A DNA stretch of 64,000 nt from contig NZ_JABGCH010000006.1 of assembly GCF_019799945.1 (NCBI RefSeq), positions 119,423 through 183,422 of the forward strand. Reading direction: 5' to 3'. The stretch's first letter is position 1. Every line of letters starts with the position of its first letter. The notes under the pieces were generated by a model, which made no database searches, was not told where the DNA came from, and saw only the letters and a list, made by a program, of their open reading frames with translations. Made by a program: the position numbers and the translations under genes. This stretch comes from Modestobacter marinus. GTDB taxonomy: Bacteria; Actinomycetota; Actinomycetes; Mycobacteriales; Geodermatophilaceae. Below are positions 1 through 8,707 of the stretch, piece by piece.

Positions 1-1691
1 CCTGGGACTCCGGCGCGGGCAGCCACCCGCACGGCTGGTCGGCTCGCGACCTGGAGGGCCGGCCGCTCGAGGACTTCGTGCACCGGGACGACCGGGCGGA
101 GCTGCTGGCCGCCGTCGACCCGGCCGCCGACCCGGAGGAGTCCCGCGGGCGGACCTTCCGGCTGCGCGCCAAGGACGGCGGCTGGCGGGCCTACGAGACG
201 GTGCGCGTCGTCCCCGTCGGAGCCCTCCAGACGCCCGGCGAGCCCGCGGCGACCCCGCGCGGCGGCGACGGACTCGTCCTGCACCTGCGCGACGCCGACG
301 ACAAGCGGGCCAGCGCGCGGGAGCTGGAGCGGCTGGCCTACACCGACTACCTGACCAACCTGCCCAACCGGGCGCGGCTGATGGCCGCGCTGGGGGCCGC
401 CCGCGCCCGGACGGGCGACGGTGATCCGGCCTGCCTGCTGCTGCTGGACCTCGACGGCTTCAAGGCCGTCAACGACATCGCCGGCCACGAGGCGGGGGAC
501 CTCCTGCTGGTCGAGGTCGCCGACCGGCTGCGCGCCTCGGTGCGCGACCGGGACCTGGTGGCCCGGCTGGGCGGGGACGAGTTCACGGTGCTCGTGCGCG
601 CCGGGGTGGCGGAGGCCGGCGCCCTGGCCGAGCGGATCGTGTCCGACCTCGCCGGCGTGCACCGCTCGGTGCCCACGCCCGGCGCCGACCCGGACCTGGT
701 GTTCGACGTCTCGTGCAGCATCGGGCTCGCCGAGCTGCACCCGACCGACGACGTCCCCACCACGATCCGGCACGCCGACCTCGCGCTGCGCGCGGCCAAG
801 GCGGCCGGCAAGGGCTGCGTGCGCCGGCACGGGGAGGCGGCCGACAGCGCCACCGGCCGGCGCACCCGGCTGGCGCGCGACCTGCCCGACGCCCTCTCCC
901 GGGGCGAGCTGCGGCTGGTCTACCAACCGGTCGTGGGCGTGGTCGAGCGCCGGGTCCTGGGGGTGGAGGCGCTGGTGCGCTGGGACCACCCCGTGCTCGG
1001 GGAGGTGTCCCCGGAGGAGTTCGTGCCGCTGGCCGAGGACGACGGCCTCATCGTGCCGCTGGAGCGCTGGGTGCTGGAGCAGGCGACCGCGGAGCTCGCC
1101 GGCCTGCTGCGGCGCGGTCTGGACCTCCAGCTCGGCATCAACGTCAGCGTGCGCCACCTGCAGTCGGGCACCCTGGCCCCCGACGTCGCCGCGGCCCTGG
1201 GCCGGGCGGGACTGCCGCCGGGCCGGCTGATGCTGGAGGTCACCGAGTCGCTGTTCCTGTCCGAGCCCGACCGCGCCGACAGCGACCTGCAGACGCTGCA
1301 CGACTTGGGCTGCGTCATCTCGCTGGACGACTTCGGGCGGGGCTACTCGAGCTTCGCCCTGCTGGCCCGGCTGCCCGTGGACGTGCTGAAGATGGACCGC
1401 GAGTTCCTGGCCGGCATCGAGGACGACCCGCGCAGCGCGGCGCTGGTGCACAGCGTGATCGAGCTGGGCCGCCGGTTGTCGTTCGACGTCGTGGCCGAGG
1501 GCGTGGAGACCGCGGGGCAGCTCGCCGTCCTGCGGGACCTGGGCTGCCGCTTCCTGCAGGGCTACCTGCTGGGCCGGCCGACCCCGCCGGCGGACCTGCC
1601 CGCGCTCATCGACGCGTTCGACGCCGGGCTGCTGGACGGCGGCCAGCCGTCCGCCGCAGCGCCCGTCGTCCCGGCGCCGCGGCAGCCCTGA
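1..1691 (+). CDS. PAS-GGDEF-EAL cyclic-di-GMP signalling protein (5' truncated by window edge)
   Basis: The reading frame is already open at base 3, so the true start lies upstream; about 562 residues are visible. The first ~100 look like the end of a PAS sensor domain (HRDDRAELLAAVD, then a strand-rich tail). A GGDEF domain follows with an intact GGDEF motif near visible residue 190 and an RDRD inhibitory I-site five residues before it. The EAL domain begins at EAL near residue 322 and keeps DDFGRGYSS, LKMDREFL and VAEGVET. Both catalytic modules therefore look intact. By family knowledge these make (GGDEF) and break (EAL) c-di-GMP; which activity dominates cannot be read from sequence. The tail after residue ~540 is Ala/Pro-rich. 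No partner gene is visible. Confidence 0.9.
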   Translation, partial: WDSGAGSHPHGWSARDLEGRPLEDFVHRDDRAELLAAVDPAADPEESRGRTFRLRAKDGGWRAYETVRVVPVGALQTPGEPAATPRGGDGLVLHLRDADDKRASARELERLAYTDYLTNLPNRARLMAALGAARARTGDGDPACLLLLDLDGFKAVNDIAGHEAGDLLLVEVADRLRASVRDRDLVARLGGDEFTVLVRAGVAEAGALAERIVSDLAGVHRSVPTPGADPDLVFDVSCSIGLAELHPTDDVPTTIRHADLALRAAKAAGKGCVRRHGEAADSATGRRTRLARDLPDALSRGELRLVYQPVVGVVERRVLGVEALVRWDHPVLGEVSPEEFVPLAEDDGLIVPLERWVLEQATAELAGLLRRGLDLQLGINVSVRHLQSGTLAPDVAAALGRAGLPPGRLMLEVTESLFLSEPDRADSDLQTLHDLGCVISLDDFGRGYSSFALLARLPVDVLKMDREFLAGIEDDPRSAALVHSVIELGRRLSFDVVAEGVETAGQLAVLRDLGCRFLQGYLLGRPTPPADLPALIDAFDAGLLDGGQPSAAAPVVPAPRQP

Positions 1692-1744
1692 GCCCGCCGT
1701 CCCAGGAACGGGACACCGGCTTCCCAGCCTGTGAGACGCTGTGG

Positions 1745-1774
1745 TTGACGCCGGCGGCGTGTGAGGCGCACAGT
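1745..1774 (+). promoter_or_regulatory. Possible ilvB leader promoter
   Basis: TTGACG at 1745-1750 and CACAGT at 1769-1774 are separated by 18 bases. They lie six bases before the GTG of the leader peptide, so the leader would be translated from a leaderless or near-leaderless transcript. This is inference from pattern only. Confidence 0.4.
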
Positions 1775-1780
1775 GTCGGG

Positions 1781-1816
1781 GTGCCCAGCACTCGCCAGCT
1801 CGTAGCGATCGCCTAG
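1781..1816 (+). CDS. ilvB leader peptide (MPSTRQLVAIA)
   Basis: A GTG-initiated 11-codon ORF ending in TAG encodes MPSTRQLVAIA. The last residues before the stop are Leu, Val, Ala, Ile, Ala, so the three branched-chain amino acids made with the downstream enzymes are all represented. The stop codon runs directly into two hairpins (1816-1843 and 1845-1872, the second followed by a T-run). This is the classical layout of ribosome-mediated transcription attenuation. No Shine-Dalgarno is needed if the GTG is at the transcript 5' end, which the CACAGT six bases upstream allows. Expression is inferred, not seen. Confidence 0.7.
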   Translation: MPSTRQLVAIA

Positions 1817-1843
1817 CGCGCCGGTCTCTCCCGACCGACGCGC
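1816..1843 (+). promoter_or_regulatory. ilvB attenuator, upstream hairpin
   Basis: GCGCG/CGCGC (1816-1820 with 1839-1843) and CGGTC/GACCG (1822-1826 with 1833-1837) form a stem with one mismatched pair and a six-base loop. It begins on the last base of the leader stop codon, so a ribosome sitting at the Leu/Val/Ile codons or at the stop would affect its folding. An equivalent stem follows the cimA leader. Confidence 0.55.
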
Positions 1844-1844
1844 C

Positions 1845-1877
1845 ACCCCTCCGTGCCAGCGGCACGAGGGGTTTTTT
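1845..1877 (+). terminator. Intrinsic terminator/attenuator upstream of ilvB
   Basis: ACCCCT-C-CGTGCC, loop AGC, GGCACG-AGGGGT, then TTTTTGTT. The 12-bp stem with one bulged C and a T-run is the best rho-independent terminator in the window, and it lies before ilvB, about 87 bases ahead of its ATG. With the leader peptide it argues for attenuation of ilvBNC. Confidence 0.8.
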
Positions 1878-1963
1878 GTTGGCCGGGAACGCCTGACCGG
1901 CCAACCGGCACCGCGACAGGCGTCCGCCAGCACCTCACCCCGCGCCCAGGGAGATCGTCCGAG

Positions 1964-3928
1964 ATGAGCACCACCAGCAGCACCGGCCGCCCCGCCGCAC
2001 CCGGCCCCACCGCTCCGTCCCGCCCCCCGGCGGTCGCGGCCCCCGGTGCCGGGCCCGCCCCGGCCACCCCGGTCCCGCCGACCGAGGCCGCCGCGGCGGC
2101 GACCCTGGGGGTGGAGACCGCCGCCCGCGCCACCCCGGCCACCCCGCGCCCGGCCACCGGCATCACCGGCGCGCAGAGCCTGGTCCGCTCCCTCGAGGCG
2201 GTCGGCGTGGAGGTGATCTTCGGGATCCCCGGCGGCGCGATCCTGCCGGCGTACGACCCGCTGTTCGACTCCGCCGTCCGGCACGTCCTGGTGCGCCACG
2301 AGCAGGGCGCCGGGCACGCGGCCACCGGGTACGCCCAGGCCACCGGCAAGGTCGGCGTCTGCATGGCGACCTCCGGCCCGGGCGCGACCAACCTGGTCAC
2401 CCCGCTGGCCGACGCCTATATGGACTCGGTGCCGATGGTCGCCATCACCGGCCAGGTGCCCAGCGCCGCGATCGGCACGGACGCCTTCCAGGAGGCCGAC
2501 ATCCGCGGCATCACCATGCCGATCACCAAGCACAACTTCCTGATCACCGACGCCGCGGAGATCCCGCAGGCGATCGCCGAGGCCTTCCACCTGGCGTCCA
2601 CCGGCCGGCCCGGCCCGGTGCTGGTGGACATCGCCAAGGACGCGCTGCAGGCCACCACCGATTTCGCCTGGCCGCCGCGGCTGGACCTGCCCGGCTACAA
2701 GCCCACCACCCGGCCGCACGGCAAGCAGGTCCGGGAGGCCGCGGCGCTCATCGCCGCCGCCCGGCGCCCGGTGCTCTACGTCGGCGGCGGCGTGCTGAAG
2801 GCGCACGCGACCGAGCAGCTGGCCGAGCTCGCCGAGCTCACCGGCGCCCCGGTGGTCACCACGCTGATGGCCCGCGGCGCCTTCCCGGACAGCCACCCCC
2901 AGCACCTGGGCATGCCGGGCATGCACGGCACCGTCGCCGCGGTGACCGCGCTGCAGAAGGCCGACCTCCTGGTGGCGCTCGGCGCCCGGTTCGACGACCG
3001 GGTCACCGGCAAGCTGTCGAGCTTCGCGCCCGAGGCGCAGATCGTGCACGCCGACATCGACCCGGCGGAGATCGGGAAGAACCGCCGGGCCGACGTCCCG
3101 ATCGTGGGCGACGCCAAGGCGACGATCATCGAGCTTGTCGCCGCGCTGCGGGCCGAGCACGCCGCCGGGAACACGCCCGAGCTGGGCGATTGGTGGACGC
3201 AGCTGGACGACTGGCGCACGCGTTACCCGCTGGGCTACGACTGGCCCGAGGACGGGATGCTGTCCCCGCAGTACGTCATCGAGCGGCTGGGCGCGATCGC
3301 CGGGCCCGACGCGATCTACGCCTCCGGGGTCGGCCAGCACCAGATGTGGGCCGCGCAGTTCATCAAGTACGAGAAGCCGATGACCTGGCTCAACTCCGGC
3401 GGCCTGGGGACCATGGGCTACGCCGTCCCGGCCGCGATGGGCGCGAAGTACGGCCGCCCGGACGCCACGGTGTGGGCGATCGACGGCGACGGCTGCTTCC
3501 AGATGACCAACCAGGAGCTGGCCACCTGCGCGATCGAGGGGATCCCGATCAAGGTGGCCATCATCAACAACGGCAACCTGGGCATGGTCCGGCAGTGGCA
3601 GACCCTCTTCTACCAGGGCCGTTACTCCAACACGGAGCTGGGCACGCACGGCGCCGAGGACACCCCGGACGCGCCCCGCCGGGTCCGCATCCCCGACTTC
3701 GTGACCCTCTCCGAGGCGCTGGGCTGCGTGGGCCTGCGCTGTGAGAGCAAGGACGACGTCGACTCGGTCATCGAGAAGGCGATGGCGATCAACGACGCCC
3801 CGGTGGTCATCGACTTCATCGTCGGCTGCGACGCCCAGGTGTGGCCGATGGTGGCCGCGGGGTCGAGCAACGACGAGATCCTGGCCGCGCGCGACGTGCG
3901 CCCGGTCTTCGGCGACGGACAGGTGTAG
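1964..3928 (+). CDS. ilvB: Acetohydroxyacid (acetolactate) synthase, catalytic subunit
   Basis: 654-residue TPP enzyme that condenses two pyruvates to acetolactate (Val/Leu) or pyruvate with 2-oxobutyrate (Ile). The ATG at 1964 has AGGGAG ten bases upstream. The first ~60 residues are Ala/Pro/Thr-rich and not part of the fold; AHAS proper starts at [20 protein letters not shown]. The catalytic Glu sits in [14 protein letters not shown], and the TPP/Mg motif is GDGCFQMTN followed by [14 protein letters not shown]. It heads ilvB-ilvN-ilvC, with the regulatory subunit next. The leader peptide and terminator upstream imply control by branched-chain aminoacyl-tRNA supply. Downstream of the stop lies a copy of the palindromic repeat. 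Confidence 0.98.
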   Translation: MSTTSSTGRPAAPGPTAPSRPPAVAAPGAGPAPATPVPPTEAAAAATLGVETAARATPATPRPATGITGAQSLVRSLEAVGVEVIFGIPGGAILPAYDPLFDSAVRHVLVRHEQGAGHAATGYAQATGKVGVCMATSGPGATNLVTPLADAYMDSVPMVAITGQVPSAAIGTDAFQEADIRGITMPITKHNFLITDAAEIPQAIAEAFHLASTGRPGPVLVDIAKDALQATTDFAWPPRLDLPGYKPTTRPHGKQVREAAALIAAARRPVLYVGGGVLKAHATEQLAELAELTGAPVVTTLMARGAFPDSHPQHLGMPGMHGTVAAVTALQKADLLVALGARFDDRVTGKLSSFAPEAQIVHADIDPAEIGKNRRADVPIVGDAKATIIELVAALRAEHAAGNTPELGDWWTQLDDWRTRYPLGYDWPEDGMLSPQYVIERLGAIAGPDAIYASGVGQHQMWAAQFIKYEKPMTWLNSGGLGTMGYAVPAAMGAKYGRPDATVWAIDGDGCFQMTNQELATCAIEGIPIKVAIINNGNLGMVRQWQTLFYQGRYSNTELGTHGAEDTPDAPRRVRIPDFVTLSEALGCVGLRCESKDDVDSVIEKAMAINDAPVVIDFIVGCDAQVWPMVAAGSSNDEILAARDVRPVFGDGQV

Positions 3929-3984
3929 GACCCCCTCTCCCCCCACCCCTCGCACGCTCGGGGCGGGCCCCTAAGAGGGGGCCG
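3928..3984 (+). repeat. Post-stop palindromic repeat, copy A
   Basis: Begins on the last base of the ilvB TAG. The outer arms GGACCCCCTCT and AGAGGGGGCC enclose an inner stem-loop CCCC-TCGCACGCTC-GGGG. It is nearly the same as the copy after recG (43522) but has a different, still complementary, outer arm. Confidence 0.75.
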
Positions 3985-4021
3985 TCACGGTGCCAGTTGG
4001 CATACGAAAGGAAAGTCGGTC

Positions 4022-4549
4022 ATGCCACGTCACACCTTCTCGGTCCTGGTCGAGAACAAGTCCGGTGTCCTCGCCCGCGTCTCCGCGCTGTTCAGCCGGC
4101 GGGGCTTCAACATCGAGTCGCTCGCCGTCGGGCCGACGGAGAACCCGGAACTCTCGCGGATGACGATCGTCGCCGACGCGGAGGCCGCGCCGCTGGAGCA
4201 GATCACCAAGCAGCTGAACAAGCTCATCGAGGTGATCAAGATCGTCGAGCTCGACGGCGATGCCGCCGTCCAGCGCGAGCTCCTGCTGGTCAAGGTCCGC
4301 GCGCCGATGACCGACCGGTCGCAGGTGCTGCAGACCGCCGAGCTGTTCCGCGCCCGGGTCATCGACGTCAACACCGACACCGTCACCCTCGAGGCGACGG
4401 GGACGCCGGACAAGCTGCAGGCCCTGCTCGCCGTGCTCACACCGCTGGGGATCAAGGAGATGGCCCAGTCCGGCACCGTCGCCCTGGCCCGCGGACCGCG
4501 GGCGATGAGCGGCGCCGGTACCTTGCGCCCGGTCGAGCGCTCCGCCTAG
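4022..4549 (+). CDS. ilvN: Acetohydroxyacid synthase, regulatory (small) subunit
   Basis: 175 residues, normal for the short actinobacterial IlvN. The N-terminal ACT domain is clear (HTFSVLVENKSGVLARVSAL, then FNIESLAVGPTE), and the second half is the IlvN C-terminal domain (KVRAPMTDRSQVLQTAELF). It binds valine and activates or feedback-inhibits IlvB. The ATG at 4022 follows GAAAGGAAAG, a strong ribosome binding site. The 93-base gap after ilvB holds repeat copy A and a small TGCCA-GT-TGGCA inverted repeat at 3991-4002. Part of the ilvBNC transcription unit. Confidence 0.97.
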   Translation: MPRHTFSVLVENKSGVLARVSALFSRRGFNIESLAVGPTENPELSRMTIVADAEAAPLEQITKQLNKLIEVIKIVELDGDAAVQRELLLVKVRAPMTDRSQVLQTAELFRARVIDVNTDTVTLEATGTPDKLQALLAVLTPLGIKEMAQSGTVALARGPRAMSGAGTLRPVERSA

Positions 4550-5638
<1,089 letters not shown>

Positions 5639-5639
5639 C

Positions 5640-5687
5640 CAGACGCCACGGCCCCCGCAGCGCTCGCTGCGGGGGTCGTGGCGTCTG
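5640..5687 (+). terminator. Hairpin terminator after ilvC
   Basis: A 22-bp stem with a single G-T pair (arms 5640-5661 and 5666-5687, loop GCTC) starts one base after the ilvC stop. There is no T-run, as is common for high-GC actinobacterial terminators. It also lies at the end of the convergent gene. Confidence 0.75.
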
Positions 5688-5741
5688 CCCTCCTGCAGGG
5701 TCCCGCCGCGAGCGTGCGAGCGGTGGGGCAGGAGGGTCCTT
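5687..5741 (-). repeat. Post-stop palindromic repeat, copy B
   Basis: Read on the minus strand it begins AAGGACC three bases after the stop of the minus-strand membrane gene. The arms GGACCCTCCTGC and GCAGGAGGGC enclose CCGC-TCGCACGCTC-GCGG. Same design and orientation (in the sense of the preceding gene) as copies A, D and E. Confidence 0.75.
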
Positions 5742-5743
5742 CA

Positions 5744-6571
5744 TCAGCGACGCCGTTGCCGGTGGGCGCTGAAGTACTGGGCGGCCGGCCGCAGGCACAG
5801 CAGCACGAGCATCGCCAGCGCCGCGGCGAACGTCAGCAGGAACAGCACCACGCCGCCCGCCTCGCCCCCCTGACCTGTTCCGGACGCGGCGCCGAACAGA
5901 GCGACCACGAACATCAGCCCGGTGAAGGCGACGGTGATCGAGGCGCCGACCAGCAGGGGCACCCGGGTGCGACCGCGGACGGCGAGCGCGCTGCCCCAGA
6001 CCATCAGCACCGTCCAGGCCAGGGCCAGGACGGCGAGCACGATGAAGAAGCCGCGCACCGAGTCCAGCTCCTCCGAGCCGAGGCCGCCGCCCAGCGAGGG
6101 GTCGCTCTCCTCGATCGTGTCGAACAGGTCGTCGATCAGCGCGCCGCCGGCCAGGAACAGCACGCTGACCAGGACGCCGAGCGCGCCGAAGACGAAGCCC
6201 AGGACGGCGGAGGTGACGACCCCGCCCGGCCGCGCCGGCGCGGCGTCCTGCCCGAAGCCGTACCCGCCGGGCGACCACTGCCCGGGCTGCGGCTGGCCGT
6301 ACTGACCCGCGCCGTACTGCGGCTGGCCGTAGGGTAAGGCCCCGTGCTGGCCGTGCCCGTACTGGTCCTGTGCCGGCTGCTGACCCCACGCGGGCTGCTG
6401 TCCCCACGCCGGTGACCCGCCGTACTGCTGGTCGCGCTGCCCCTGCCCCCAGGCCGGCGGGTCGGGCTGCTGCGGTTGTCCACCGCCCGGGGCCGGTGGC
6501 CAGAACGGCGTCGTCTCCTGGCGGCCCGGGGGATCCTGGCGGCTCTGGTCGTCGTCCCGGTCGCTGCTCAT
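5744..6571 (-). CDS. Multi-pass membrane protein with Gln/Gly/Tyr-rich N-terminus
   Basis: 275 residues from an ATG at 6571 that follows AGGAGACC; longer upstream readings lack such a site. Residues 1-~115 are a low-complexity cytoplasmic tail of Gln, Gly, Tyr, Pro and Trp with repeats such as AWGQQPAWGQQ. The rest has about four membrane helices (around TSAVLGFVFGALGVLV, GFFIVLAVLALAWTVLM, ASITVAFTGLMFVVALF and VVLFLLTFAAALAMLVLL). Such tailed small membrane proteins are common in actinobacteria, and no function can be assigned. It is transcribed away from serA, with which it shares the upstream region. Confidence 0.8.
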   Translation of the reverse strand: MSSDRDDDQSRQDPPGRQETTPFWPPAPGGGQPQQPDPPAWGQGQRDQQYGGSPAWGQQPAWGQQPAQDQYGHGQHGALPYGQPQYGAGQYGQPQPGQWSPGGYGFGQDAAPARPGGVVTSAVLGFVFGALGVLVSVLFLAGGALIDDLFDTIEESDPSLGGGLGSEELDSVRGFFIVLAVLALAWTVLMVWGSALAVRGRTRVPLLVGASITVAFTGLMFVVALFGAASGTGQGGEAGGVVLFLLTFAAALAMLVLLCLRPAAQYFSAHRQRRR

Positions 6572-6675
6572 GGTCTCCTCCGTACGGGGCCGGCGCACCG
6601 GTGCTGAGCAGTCAGGATGGCCGGGCCGGTGGCGTCGGGCAAGGAGCACCACCCTCCGGGGCGCGGTCCATCCAG

Positions 6676-6701
6676 TGGGACGATCGGGCCCCGTCGTCCC
6701 A
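6676..6701. promoter_or_regulatory. Inverted repeat over the serA -35 region
   Basis: TGGGACGA, ten bases, TCGTCCCA. The right arm overlaps the place where a -35 box would sit relative to TAAGCT at 6719-6724. A candidate operator for serA; no regulator can be named. Confidence 0.4.
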
Positions 6702-6733
6702 TTTCGGGTAGGGCGCTTCTAAGCTGTGGACCC

Positions 6734-8335
6734 GTGACCACGACCCTGCCCGTCGTCCTCATCGCCGAAGAGCTGGCCCCCAGCGTGCTGGAGGTGCTCG
6801 GCGGCGACGTCGAGATCCGGCACGTCGACGGCGCCGACCGGAGCGCACTGCTGCCGGCCCTGGCCGATGCCTCCGCGGTGCTCATCCGCTCGGCCACCCA
6901 GATCGACGCCGAGGCGCTGTCCGCGGCGCCGCAGCTCAAGGTCGTCGCCCGCGCCGGGATCGGGCTGGACAACGTCGACGTCCCCGCCGCGACCGAGCGC
7001 GGCGTGCTGGTGGTGAACGCCCCCACCTCGAACATCGTCAGCGCGGCCGAGCACGCCATCGCGCTCCTGCTGGCCGCGGCCCGCCACATCCCGGCCGCCG
7101 ACGCGTCCCTGCGCCAGGGGCAGTGGAAGCGATCGAAGTTCTCCGGCGTAGAGGTGACCGAGAAGACCGTCGGCGTGGTCGGCCTGGGGCGGATCGGCGT
7201 CCTCGTGGCGCAGCGCCTGGCCGCCTTCGGGGTCAACCTGATCGCCTACGACCCCTACATCCAGCCCGGCCGGGCCGCCCAGCTGGGCGTGCGCCTGGTG
7301 ACCCTGGACGAGCTGCTGCGGGAGTCGGACTTCATCACCGTCCACCTGCCCAAGACCCCGGAGACCCTGGGGCTGATCGGCGCCGAGCAGCTGGCGGCCA
7401 CCAAGCGCGGCGTCATCGTCGTCAACGCGGCGCGGGGCGGCCTGGTCGACGAGGCCGCCCTCGCCGACGCCCTGCGCTCCGGGCAGGTCGCCGCCGCCGG
7501 CATCGACGTGTACGCCAAGGAGCCCTGCACGGACAGCCCGCTGTTCGAGCTGACCAACGTCGTCGTCACCCCGCACCTGGGCGCCTCGACCGCCGAGGCG
7601 CAGGACAAGGCGGGCAAGGCGGTGGCCCGCAGCGTGCGCCTGGCCCTGCAGGGCGACTTCGTCCCCGACGCGGTCAACGTCCAGGCCGGCGGTGTCGTCG
7701 CCGAGGACGTGCGGCCGGGCCTGCCGCTGGCGGAGAAGCTCGGCCGGGTGTTCACCGCGGTGGCCGGCGGGCTGGCGCAGTCGGTGCACGTCGACGTCCA
7801 GGGCAAGATCGCCGAGTTCGACGTCTCGGTCATCCAGCTCGCCGTGCTGCGCGGCGTCTTCGCGGACGTCGTCGAGGAGCCGGTGACCTACGTCAACGCC
7901 CCGCTGCTCGCTGACCAGCGGGGGCTGGACGTCACCCTGGGCAGCAGCACCGAGAGCCCGGACTACCGCAACCTGATCACCGTGCGCGGCGCGATGGCCG
8001 ACGGCACCGGGGTCACCGTCTCGGGCACGCTCTACGGCAAGAACCAGGTGCCCAAGCTGACCGAGGTCGGCGGGTTCGACCTGGACCTCACCGCCGACGG
8101 CTACCTGCTCTTCTTCGTCTACACCGACCGGCCCGGCGTCGTGGGCGCCGTCGGGGCCGCGCTCGGCGAGGCCGGGGTGAACATCGCCGGTGCCCAGGTC
8201 AGCCGCACCACCCAGGGCGGCGAGGCGCTGATGGCGATCACCGTCGACAGCCCGGTCAGCGGGGAGCTGCTCGCCGACATCGCCACGCGCATCGGCGCCC
8301 GGCAGGCCCGCTCGGCGGACCTGAACCCCTTCTGA
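6734..8335 (+). CDS. serA: D-3-phosphoglycerate dehydrogenase
   Basis: 533 residues, the long form with an intervening ASB domain and C-terminal ACT domain. It oxidises 3-phosphoglycerate with NAD, the first step of serine synthesis. Visible motifs: VGVVGLGRIGVLVAQRLAAF (NAD), NAARGGLVDEAAL (catalytic Arg), YAKEPC (Glu), TPHLGASTAEAQ (catalytic His), and the ACT domain FVYTDRPGVVGAVGAALGE, which normally senses serine. The GTG at 6734 has no ribosome binding site; TAAGCT nine bases upstream suggests a nearly leaderless mRNA. A perfect 15-bp hairpin terminates it. Confidence 0.97.
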   Translation: MTTTLPVVLIAEELAPSVLEVLGGDVEIRHVDGADRSALLPALADASAVLIRSATQIDAEALSAAPQLKVVARAGIGLDNVDVPAATERGVLVVNAPTSNIVSAAEHAIALLLAAARHIPAADASLRQGQWKRSKFSGVEVTEKTVGVVGLGRIGVLVAQRLAAFGVNLIAYDPYIQPGRAAQLGVRLVTLDELLRESDFITVHLPKTPETLGLIGAEQLAATKRGVIVVNAARGGLVDEAALADALRSGQVAAAGIDVYAKEPCTDSPLFELTNVVVTPHLGASTAEAQDKAGKAVARSVRLALQGDFVPDAVNVQAGGVVAEDVRPGLPLAEKLGRVFTAVAGGLAQSVHVDVQGKIAEFDVSVIQLAVLRGVFADVVEEPVTYVNAPLLADQRGLDVTLGSSTESPDYRNLITVRGAMADGTGVTVSGTLYGKNQVPKLTEVGGFDLDLTADGYLLFFVYTDRPGVVGAVGAALGEAGVNIAGAQVSRTTQGGEALMAITVDSPVSGELLADIATRIGARQARSADLNPF

Positions 8336-8356
8336 TCCTGTAGCGAGCGTCCCGCC

Positions 8357-8391
8357 GGGGCCGCGCCGTCCACTCCGGACGGCGCGGCCCC
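8357..8391 (+). terminator. Terminator after serA
   Basis: A perfect 15-bp stem (8357-8371 with 8377-8391), loop ACTCC, no T-run. Confidence 0.8.
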
Positions 8392-8707
8392 GTCCCGTTC
8401 CAGAGTGCCGCCGAGCGCGGGCCCGCGGCATCTGCCGCGGTGGCCTGGGCCGAACGGGTGCTGACAGCCACCCTCCGCGCTTGGTCGGTACCGGTCCGTC
8501 ACACATATCCGGTACATCGGGGTCCGTTGCCTCGCCCCACCCGTCCGGCTGCGCCGAACGGCCCCTTGGCCCCCTAACCTCCCGGACGACACGGTCATCT
8601 CGCTCGAGGCCGTCGACCCTGCCCGCGCGCGGGGTCGGCGGCCTGCCGGTACGGGGGCACGGCCTCCCCTTGCCCGAGCGGGTGTCCGACCGGAACAGCT
8701 GACAGGG
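8392..8707 (+). other. Noncoding gap before the subtilisin gene
   Basis: 316 bases between the serA terminator and the protease start. I find no convincing gene. The only lower-GC stretch is at 8500-8530 (ACACATATCCGGTACATC), a plausible promoter zone, but no clear -35/-10 pair can be named. Confidence 0.4.

Noticed and set aside
1562-3955. Long antisense ORF opposite ilvB (797 codons), and similar ones opposite leuB/protease, smc, glnD
   Set aside because: Very high GC removes stop codons from antisense frames. Their translations are Arg/Gly/Ala/His-rich with no domain signature, and the sense frames encode well-known proteins.
3991-4002. TGCCA-GT-TGGCA before ilvN as an operator
   Set aside because: Only five bases per arm; expected by chance many times in this much GC-rich sequence.
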